DNA from: Clostridiales bacterium
Lineage (GTDB): Bacteria; Bacillota; Clostridia; Lachnospirales; Lachnospiraceae
Assembly (NCBI GenBank): GCA_018366495.1
Contig: JAGZHZ010000012.1
Span: 1 to 64,000, forward strand
Direction: 5' to 3'
DNA: 64,000 nucleotides
The notes beneath the pieces are model-generated. The model saw only the letters and a program-made list of their open reading frames with translations. It had not been told where the DNA came from and searched no databases. The translations under genes and the position numbers were made by a program. Of this stretch, positions 57,906 to 64,000 are shown in pieces (position 1 is the stretch's first letter; every line of letters begins with the position of its first letter).

Positions 57906-58665
57906 TTGTTTTATAAACGCTCTGCAGCTGATGCGCCGTCGTCCTTTCCGTAAAAATATGACCTGCCAAAGACTGCACAGGCATGATCCCCATCAATGAA
58001 TTTGTCACAAAGCACTCATCAAATTTTTTGATCTGCTCCGGAAAAATCACACTCTCCTCCACGTCTGTCTCACTGATGACAAAGCGGCGCATCACTCCTG
58101 GCAAAAGTCCGCATTCCTTTTTCGGTGTGTACAGTTTTTCCGCCTTTCTGAAAAAGATATTCGTTGTCGTTCCCTCGCAGATCTCCCCTCTTGTATTTAA
58201 AAAGATCCGTTCATCTATTCCACTTTGTACCGCCCTTCTCTTTTCCAGAATACAATCCCCATAGTTCATTGTTTTATGATATGTCAAAGGCGATGTCTCG
58301 TTTCGCCGGACAGAACTGAAATCCATCTGAAATCCCCTGTCATACTGTTCTTTTGTATAATGATTTTTTCTCGTCACAAATACAAGATTTTCTTTTGATG
58401 CCATGATCTTCAAAACGGTCTGTCCTATTTTCTCCGTGTGCTGTCTGATCTGCTCCTGTGAGACTTCATGCCAGAATCCCATAAACTGCATCGCCTCACG
58501 CAGTCTCTCCAGATGCCATTCCAAAAAGACAGGATATCCGTCTTCCACCGCAATCGTTTCAAAAGCTCCAAGCCCAAACTGATATCCCTCATCTAATAAA
58601 AGCTGCATCCATTCTGCCCCCTGTTTTTCTGTTTTACTTTCTGTTTTATTTGTTTCAGATTTCAT
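57877..58665 (-). CDS. pabC: Aminodeoxychorismate lyase (class IV aminotransferase fold)
   Basis: A 262-residue PLP enzyme that forms 4-aminobenzoate and pyruvate. FGLGAFETI near the N-terminus, the PLP Lys in TYHKTMNY (about 137), and EGTTTNIFF (about 170-178) are typical. Start uncertain: ATG 58665 has a weak GGA site, a TTG at 58674 is in frame. The last residues IARKPITFR are encoded by an IS605-like end inserted at the 3' end, so the natural C-terminus was probably slightly different. Third gene of the pab operon, 39 nt after pabB. Confidence 0.88.
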   Translation of the reverse strand: MKSETNKTESKTEKQGAEWMQLLLDEGYQFGLGAFETIAVEDGYPVFLEWHLERLREAMQFMGFWHEVSQEQIRQHTEKIGQTVLKIMASKENLVFVTRKNHYTKEQYDRGFQMDFSSVRRNETSPLTYHKTMNYGDCILEKRRAVQSGIDERIFLNTRGEICEGTTTNIFFRKAEKLYTPKKECGLLPGVMRRFVISETDVEESVIFPEQIKKFDECFVTNSLMGIMPVQSLAGHIFTERTTAHQLQSVYKTIARKPITFR

Positions 58666-58704
58666 TTTTTCCAAGATACCGCTCTTCCATTTCAGAATAA
58701 GCGG

Positions 58705-60057
58705 CTATTTCATCGCTTCCAGAACAGCTTTCGCCTTCTGCAGCGTCTCTTCATATTCAAATTCCAGCTCGGATTCATATGTGATGCCTCCGCCTACGCC
58801 CAGATCATACACTCCGCCGCTGTACAGCGCTGTCCGGATTACAATGTTGAAATCGCAGTCTCCATCCAAAGTCAGATATCCGATGGAGCCGGTATAAATA
58901 TTTCTTCTGCCATGTTCCAGCTCATCTATGATCTCCATCGCGCGCAATTTTGGCGCGCCTGTAATGGAACCGCCTGGAAATGCCGCTTCAATCAGATCCA
59001 TCACATTGCAGTCTTCTCTCAGCTCTCCGACTACATTTGATACGAGATGGAAGACCGTTGCATACGTTTCTACTGTAAACATTTCTGTCACCTTTACGCT
59101 CCCCGGCTTGCAGACACGGTTTAAATCATTTCGTTCCAGATCCACAATCATCAGAAGTTCACTTTTATCTTTCTCTGAATTTTCCAGCTCTGCTTTCATT
59201 GCCTGATCTTCTTCTTCTGTGCTTCCTCTTTTTCGTGTCCCTTTGATCGGTCTTGTCTCAACATGTCCCGATTTCATCTGGAGGAAACGCTCCGGCGAAG
59301 CGCATACAATCTGAAACTGTCCATAGTTCAGATAGCCTCCAAACGGAGAAGGATTGATTGCTCTCAGTTTTTGGAATACTTCATACGGCTCTTTCTCACT
59401 TTTCACTCTCAGATGCTGTGTCATGTTCGCAATATAGATATCTCCCTCTATGATATAATGGATCATATCGTCGATTGCCTTTTTGTACTCCTCTTTTTCA
59501 AAATTTGGGCTGACTTCAATTTCATATCTCGGTGTCAGATCAGGCTGTCTGTATTTTTCTCTGCCTTCCCTGATTTTCTGTTCCATCTCTTCTATACTTT
59601 CTGTTTCTGCCCGTCTCTTTCCATTCGCAACAAGCCATACCTGCTTGTTTTCCAAATCTTCCACAATAAATTCATCGTAAAAGTTCAGGACACAGTCCGG
59701 AATCTCCACATCAGACGCATCTTTTGCCTGCACGCCTTCCTTTTCTCTTCCATATTCATAAGAAAAATATCCGATTGCTCCCGATACAATCGGCAGGTTT
59801 GTCTCATTTTCTTCTCTGTGGTCCGCCAGATATCGCTTCGTATATTGTTCAAAGCTCTCCGTCTGCAGTTTCCCATTTACTGTAAATCCATCTTTTCCCT
59901 TCACCAGTTTCAGATATGGATTTCGCCCTAAAATGGAATATCTTCCCATCTCGTTTTTCAGAGATGAGTCCAAAAATACCGTGTCGGTCTCTTTTTCAAA
60001 TTCACCAAAAAACTGTGCAATCGGCGCATATTCTTCCAATAATTTTATTTTTCTCAT
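58705..60057 (-). CDS. pabB: Aminodeoxychorismate synthase component I
   Basis: A 450-residue chorismate-binding enzyme. N-terminal domain to about 190 with FLDSSL..., then the catalytic domain with PSPFGGYLNYG, CASPERFL, RPIKGTRKRG (about 275-284), and PGGSITGAPK (about 375-384) at the magnesium site. With PabA it makes 4-amino-4-deoxychorismate for folate. TrpE is close in sequence, but linkage to pabC supports pabB. ATG at 60057 follows GGAGGAAAC; longer frame upstream not needed. Confidence 0.92.
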   Translation of the reverse strand: MRKIKLLEEYAPIAQFFGEFEKETDTVFLDSSLKNEMGRYSILGRNPYLKLVKGKDGFTVNGKLQTESFEQYTKRYLADHREENETNLPIVSGAIGYFSYEYGREKEGVQAKDASDVEIPDCVLNFYDEFIVEDLENKQVWLVANGKRRAETESIEEMEQKIREGREKYRQPDLTPRYEIEVSPNFEKEEYKKAIDDMIHYIIEGDIYIANMTQHLRVKSEKEPYEVFQKLRAINPSPFGGYLNYGQFQIVCASPERFLQMKSGHVETRPIKGTRKRGSTEEEDQAMKAELENSEKDKSELLMIVDLERNDLNRVCKPGSVKVTEMFTVETYATVFHLVSNVVGELREDCNVMDLIEAAFPGGSITGAPKLRAMEIIDELEHGRRNIYTGSIGYLTLDGDCDFNIVIRTALYSGGVYDLGVGGGITYESELEFEYEETLQKAKAVLEAMK

Positions 60058-60089
60058 CTTTCTGTTTCCTCCAGCGTACTTTTCAAATT

Positions 60090-60686
60090 TTATAAGATTG
60101 ATTCTTTCCGACGCCATTGCTCGCATATTGTATTAAAGTTATCCAGCATCTCATGACCGTACTGCGTCAATACTGCCTCCGGATGAAACTGAATCCCATA
60201 CACAGGAGCATCTTTTCTGGAAATTGCCATGATTGCGCCGTCTTCTGCCCTTGCGTCAATCTGTAAATTTTCCGGCAGATCCGATTCCCGTATGACAAGA
60301 GAATGATATCTTGTCACCTTGAAAGACTCTGGAAGATTTTGAAAAATTCCTTTTTTATTGTGATGGATTGCCGTCACTTTTCCGTGCATCGGTCTTTCGC
60401 CCTTTACAATACTTCCTCCGCACGCATAGCCAATCACCTGATGGCCAAGGCAGACTCCCAAAATCGGTATTTTATTTGAAAATGTCTGAACAATCTGGAT
60501 AGACTCTCCAGCGCTTTTGGGCGCCTTCGGGCCTGGAGAAATGATAATCCCTTTTGGATTTATCGCTTCGATCTCTTTCATAGAAATTTCATCGTTTCTT
60601 TTTATTAAGACTTCCTGCCCCAGCTCTTCAAAGTAAGCGACAAGATTATAGACAAAAGAATCATAATTATCAATCATTAAATACAT
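60090..60686 (-). CDS. pabA: Aminodeoxychorismate/anthranilate synthase glutamine amidotransferase
   Basis: A 198-residue class I glutaminase. NYDSFVYNLV (about 7-16), IISPGP, the nucleophile Cys in GVCLGHQ (about residue 79), and the His-Glu pair in GIQFHPEA (about 170) are all present. It supplies ammonia to PabB and, in many Firmicutes, also to TrpE. ATG at 60686 with GGGAG upstream. First of pabA-pabB-pabC. Confidence 0.93.
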   Translation of the reverse strand: MYLMIDNYDSFVYNLVAYFEELGQEVLIKRNDEISMKEIEAINPKGIIISPGPKAPKSAGESIQIVQTFSNKIPILGVCLGHQVIGYACGGSIVKGERPMHGKVTAIHHNKKGIFQNLPESFKVTRYHSLVIRESDLPENLQIDARAEDGAIMAISRKDAPVYGIQFHPEAVLTQYGHEMLDNFNTICEQWRRKESIL

Positions 60687-60834
60687 ACACGGTTTTCTCC
60701 CTTCTCCCTTAATTTTTGAGCGGACGTACCGCATGACAAACGCCCGCACAGATACACTTCTTGTGTATTCCTACGAATCGTTCATCCCGAAGAGATTTCA
60801 GGGCCGTAATTGTAGTTTTTCGCATTTTATTATA
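60687..60834 (-). promoter_or_regulatory. Structured leader and promoter of the pab operon
   Basis: On minus TATAAT (60829-60834) with TTGTGA 18 nt upstream. The 135-nt leader has ACAC..GTGT and GCGGGCG/CGTCCGC stems and no reading frame. It has some general likeness to tetrahydrofolate riboswitches (GATGA, GGTACGTCCGCTC) but the conserved core cannot be matched, so it is only a candidate regulatory RNA. Confidence 0.4.
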
Positions 60835-60888
60835 CTACATTTCTGTCAATATTCACAATAATTTTTTCATTTTTCTGCGTCCCGATGA

Positions 60889-60917
60889 TTGCTTTCCTAT
60901 ATACTATTCAGTATAAT
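60889..60917 (+). promoter_or_regulatory. malQ promoter
   Basis: TTGCTT (60889-60894) and TATAAT (60912-60917) with a 17-nt spacer. Confidence 0.7.
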
Positions 60918-60952
60918 AAAGTTAATATGGACAAAGGAGATTTATATATATT

Positions 60953-62482
60953 ATGGCTACTATCACAACAGAACAATCTGAAAAAGAAAAAAAGAACCCC
61001 AGAGTGTCGGGAATTTTAGTCCATCCTACCTCATTTCCTTCTCCTTACGGGATCGGAGATCTCGGAAAGGGAGCGTATGAATTTATTGATTTTCTTGAAA
61101 AAAGCGGACAGCATCTCTGGCAGATTCTGCCGCTTGGTCCTACCGGCTTCGGAGACTCTCCTTACCAGGGATTTTCTTCTTTTGCCGGTCAGCCTCTAAT
61201 CATCAGCATTGACAATCTGATCGAACTGGAGCTTCTGACAGAAAAGGATCTGTCAGATATGCCCATCTGGGACCCACGCAAAGTAGAATACGGAAAAGTT
61301 ATTGCTTTCAAAACGGAACTGTATCACAAAGCATACAAATCTTTCCGCCATACGCCAAATAAAATGCTTCTTGAGGAATTTGACGCTTTCCTGCTCGCAA
61401 ATGAATCCTGGTTAAACGATTACTGTCTGTTTATGGCTGAAAAAGACGCGCATGAAGGCAAATGCTGGATTGACTGGGATGATGAGATGACAAATCCGAC
61501 GGAGGAGCAGAAAAAACTTCACGCCGCCGCTTTAAAAGATGAGATTCGCTATTATCAGTTCATCCAATTTATTTTTTATCGCCAGTGGGCAGAATTAAAG
61601 ACATATGCAAATGAAAGAGAAATCAAAATCATCGGTGATATCCCGATCTTTGTCGCATATGACAGCGCAGATGTCTGGGCAAATAAAAAACTGTTTAAGC
61701 TTGATTCCAAAGGATATCCAACCTGTGTTGCCGGTGTTCCGCCTGACTATTTCAGCGCAACAGGACAGCTTTGGGGAAATCCTCTCTATGACTGGACCTA
61801 CCACAAAAAGACGGGATATCAGTGGTGGATTGCACGCATCAAACAGCAGATGTCACTTGTCGATTATCTGAGAATTGACCACTTCCGTGGATTTGAGGCA
61901 TACTGGCAGGTTCCTGCTGATGAGGAGACTGCCATCAATGGAAAATGGGTTAAAGGTCCTAATGAGGATCTCTTTCTCGCTGTCCAGGAAGCGCTTGGGG
62001 AAGATCTCCCTATCTTTGCTGAAGATCTCGGTGTCATCACACCTGAGGTGGAATGGCTGCGCGATATGTTCCACTTCCCTGGCATGAAAATTTTACAGTT
62101 CGCTTTTCAGGGTCTTGGTGAGAGCGACTATCATCCACACCAGTTTACTCATACAAACTGTATCTGTTATACGGGAACACATGACAATGATACAACAGTA
62201 GGCTGGTATCACAATCTGGGTGAGAAAGAAAAAGATAAACTGCGCCGTTATGCCAATACAGACGGCAATAATATCAGCCTTGATCTGATCCGTATGTGTA
62301 TGGGAACGATCGCCCAGTATGCAATCTTTCCAATTCAGGATCTGCTTCAGCTGGGCAGTGAAAGCCGCATGAATACGCCGGGCGTTGCCGCGGATAACTG
62401 GACTTTCCGCTATGTCTCAGAAGATCTTGCTCCATACCGTCTGGAATGGCTGAAACAGAACACAGAACTGTACGGAAGATAG
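60953..62482 (+). CDS. malQ: 4-alpha-glucanotransferase
   Basis: A 509-residue GH77 enzyme that disproportionates maltodextrins. HPTSFPSPYGIGDLG (about 25-39), SPYQGFSSFAG, IIGDIPIFVAYDSADVW in part, the nucleophile Asp in LRIDHFRGFEAYW (about 305-317), the acid/base Glu in FAEDLGVI (about 350) and GTHDNDT (about 402-408) are present. AAGGAG precedes the ATG. Standalone maltodextrin or glycogen metabolism gene; plsC follows 63 nt on. Confidence 0.97.
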   Translation: MATITTEQSEKEKKNPRVSGILVHPTSFPSPYGIGDLGKGAYEFIDFLEKSGQHLWQILPLGPTGFGDSPYQGFSSFAGQPLIISIDNLIELELLTEKDLSDMPIWDPRKVEYGKVIAFKTELYHKAYKSFRHTPNKMLLEEFDAFLLANESWLNDYCLFMAEKDAHEGKCWIDWDDEMTNPTEEQKKLHAAALKDEIRYYQFIQFIFYRQWAELKTYANEREIKIIGDIPIFVAYDSADVWANKKLFKLDSKGYPTCVAGVPPDYFSATGQLWGNPLYDWTYHKKTGYQWWIARIKQQMSLVDYLRIDHFRGFEAYWQVPADEETAINGKWVKGPNEDLFLAVQEALGEDLPIFAEDLGVITPEVEWLRDMFHFPGMKILQFAFQGLGESDYHPHQFTHTNCICYTGTHDNDTTVGWYHNLGEKEKDKLRRYANTDGNNISLDLIRMCMGTIAQYAIFPIQDLLQLGSESRMNTPGVAADNWTFRYVSEDLAPYRLEWLKQNTELYGR

Positions 62483-62545
62483 CATTTTCCCCAAAAGTAT
62501 CGCTTTCCAAGCGGACTATCAATCTCAAAAAAAGGATCTGTATAT

Positions 62546-63313
62546 ATGATACGTTTTATTTTAGTTGTTATTATTGTTGTAGGTTTTTTAATTTTATCCA
62601 TACCGCTTCTTTTCATTGAATGGCTGATCGGAAAATGGAATCCGCACGCAAGAGATCTCTCTTCTCTTCGTATCATCCAGTTTATGTTCCGCGTGATTCT
62701 AAAAGTTGCAGGCACAAAGGTGACGGTGATCGGTGAGGAAAATGTTCCAAAGGACCGCCCTGTCCTGTACATCGGAAATCACAACAGCTATTTTGATATT
62801 CTTGTCACTTACTCACGCTGTCCAAACCTGACAGGTTATATTGCAAAAGACTCTATGGAAAAAATTCCGCTTCTTTCCACCTGGATGAAGCGCCTCCATT
62901 GTCTGTTTTTAAACCGCACGGATATGAAAGAAGGTTTAAAGACCATCCTTGCCGGTATTGAAAAAGTCAAAAATGGAATCTCCATCTGTATTTTCCCAGA
63001 AGGAACAAGAAATAAGGAAGATCATCTGGAGCTTATGCCATTTAAAGAAGGTTCCATGAAAATTGCGGAAAAGAGCGGCTGCCCAATCGTGCCGATGTCC
63101 CTGAACAATACAGCGGCAATTTTTGAAGATCATTTTCCAAAAATTCGCCCGACCCATGTAATTTTAGAGTACGGCAAGCCAATCTATCCAAAAGAACTTT
63201 CTAAGGAAGATCGTAAATTCCTGGGCGCTTACACGCGAAATATCATCTCTCAGACTGTTCTGAAAAATGCAGGAATCGAGCGTAAAAGTGACGATACGAC
63301 CCAAAAAAATTAG
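62546..63313 (+). CDS. plsC: 1-acyl-sn-glycerol-3-phosphate acyltransferase
   Basis: A 255-residue membrane-bound PlsC-family enzyme that converts lysophosphatidic acid to phosphatidic acid. One N-terminal helix (about 2-23), block I NHNSYFD (about 77-83, H-x4-D), block III FPEGTRNKED (about 151-160) and block IV VPMSLNN. AAAGGA upstream. Lies after malQ in the same direction and may share its transcript. Confidence 0.92.
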   Translation: MIRFILVVIIVVGFLILSIPLLFIEWLIGKWNPHARDLSSLRIIQFMFRVILKVAGTKVTVIGEENVPKDRPVLYIGNHNSYFDILVTYSRCPNLTGYIAKDSMEKIPLLSTWMKRLHCLFLNRTDMKEGLKTILAGIEKVKNGISICIFPEGTRNKEDHLELMPFKEGSMKIAEKSGCPIVPMSLNNTAAIFEDHFPKIRPTHVILEYGKPIYPKELSKEDRKFLGAYTRNIISQTVLKNAGIERKSDDTTQKN

Positions 63314-63340
63314 TAGTTCTGCTATTAAAAATTGAAAAGA

Positions 63341-63388
63341 AAAAAGATATGCTCTGATGGATCTCTCTCCGCCAGAACATATCTTTTT
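63341..63388. terminator. Bidirectional terminator between plsC and murF
   Basis: AAAAAGATATG (63341-63351) pairs with CATATCTTTTT (63378-63388), extended by CTCTG/CAGA; A and T runs serve both strands. Confidence 0.85.
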
Positions 63389-63399
63389 TCTTAATTATC

Positions 63400-64000
63400 T
63401 TACTTCTTCAGTTCAGACACAATCTGATCAAATTTCATAAAATGGGAAGCCTTTACAAGAATAGTATCTTTTTCTTTCAAAATCTGAGGCAGAGCCTGGA
63501 GCAATTCCCCGACAGTGTCAAATTTTTGTACTTTTTTATCCGGATTTTTCTCCCAGATTCCCTCGGCAATATTTCTGCACAGTGTTCCGACGCATAAGAA
63601 CAGATCAATATTCAGGTCTGCGGCATATTTTCCGACTTCACGGTGAAGTTCCTCCTCGTCTGCGCCGAGTTCCCCCATATCTCCCAGAATTGCCACTTTT
63701 CTGAAGAGCCCATCCTGAAGCGCTGTCAGAGACGCTTTCATGGAAACAGGGTTTGCATTATAGCAGTCGTCAATAATCGTATAACGGTCGGTCTCAATCA
63801 GATGGAACCGTCCGCTGATCGCTTCCAGTTTTTCAATACCATCGTGGATCTCTTTCAGCGTAAGACCTAGAGAAAGACCAACAGCCGTCGTTGCGAGAGC
63901 ATTCTGTACCATATGGTATCCCGGAATTGGAATATCCACCTGAAAGCTCTCATCTTTCGCATGAATCCGGCACCGTATCCCTTTCAGTCCCAGATTTTCC
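63400..64000 (-). CDS. murF: UDP-N-acetylmuramoyl-tripeptide--D-alanyl-D-alanine ligase, C-terminal part
   Basis: The frame is open to the window edge at 64000, so about 200 C-terminal residues are present and the start is outside. YHMVQNALATTAV is the conserved Mur-ligase segment at the central/C-domain border, DDCYNANPVSMKASL is typical of MurF, and GDMGELG follows. MurF adds D-Ala-D-Ala to the UDP-MurNAc-tripeptide in wall synthesis. The ATP-binding P-loop lies beyond the window. Minus strand, ends at a shared terminator with plsC. Confidence 0.93.
   Translation of the reverse strand, partial: ENLGLKGIRCRIHAKDESFQVDIPIPGYHMVQNALATTAVGLSLGLTLKEIHDGIEKLEAISGRFHLIETDRYTIIDDCYNANPVSMKASLTALQDGLFRKVAILGDMGELGADEEELHREVGKYAADLNIDLFLCVGTLCRNIAEGIWEKNPDKKVQKFDTVGELLQALPQILKEKDTILVKASHFMKFDQIVSELKK

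Noticed and set aside
58705..60057. trpE instead of pabB
   Set aside because: The sequence fits either family, but linkage to pabC and pabA and absence of trp genes favour pabB.

Overview
The window is low-GC Firmicutes DNA, most likely from a spore-forming, strictly anaerobic Lachnospiraceae bacterium of the gut. This rests on the gene content (gerA-type germination operon, spoIIR, a SPOCS/LysM spore-coat-type protein, ATP-dependent PEP carboxykinase, BceRS-like kinase, DUF6809/TnpV mobile genes), on strong GGAGG Shine-Dalgarno sites, and on AT-rich intergenic DNA. The genus is inference. Most genes are on the minus strand.

Layout. 1-1140: end of a mobile element (tnpV, DUF6809, tandem hairpins) that appears to have cut into a BceB-like permease, leaving its response regulator and kinase. 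3-8 kb: alanine/glycine symporter, MarR plus MATE efflux pair, small membrane-protein operon under an HTH regulator. 8.3-13.5 kb: two secreted nucleoside hydrolase-like proteins and a secreted propeller-like protein. 13.7-16.8 kb: TnpB fragment, then an acyltransferase/esterase pair. 17-20 kb: a complete TatC-TatA-TatB-like translocase beside a Tat-signal metallo-beta-lactamase-fold protein. 20-22.6 kb: thiM-thiE-HAD under a TPP riboswitch. 22.7-32.2 kb: pckA, serine hydrolase, HicB-like, DUF134/NifX regulator, CDP-alcohol transferase, aldose epimerase, secreted ComEC-like MBL protein, sedoheptulokinase-like kinase. 32.5-34.4 kb: two divergent LytTR regulators. 34.5-38.8 kb: Gld-type ABC exporter operon. 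39-43.7 kb: LacI regulator and two more secreted nucleoside hydrolases plus a small secreted orphan. 43.9-46 kb: dapA-dapB under a lysine riboswitch. 46.2-50.4 kb: cobalamin adenosyltransferase, SSB-like, typA, spoIIR. 50.5-57.7 kb: gerA operon, GntR regulator, ispE, SPOCS/LysM protein, PrcB-like lipoprotein. 57.9-60.7 kb: pabA-pabB-pabC. 61-64 kb: malQ, plsC, partial murF.

How it works together. Four secreted nucleoside hydrolase-like proteins share a long Asp-rich metal loop and a Trp in place of the usual catalytic His. Two of them lie behind near-identical promoters with palindromic LacI-type operators (TGAAACCGGTTTCA), and a LacI regulator gene lies in the same neighbourhood, so a nucleoside- or ribose-scavenging regulon is plausible. 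Scattered throughout are degenerate hairpins ending in AGTTCAC or similar. They look like orphan ends of IS200/IS605 (TnpB) elements, two of them with what looks like an omega-RNA scaffold, plus one TnpB fragment. A separate 132-nt structured repeat occurs twice (before dapA and before gerAA) with compensatory base changes in its stems.

No tRNA, rRNA or CRISPR array was seen.
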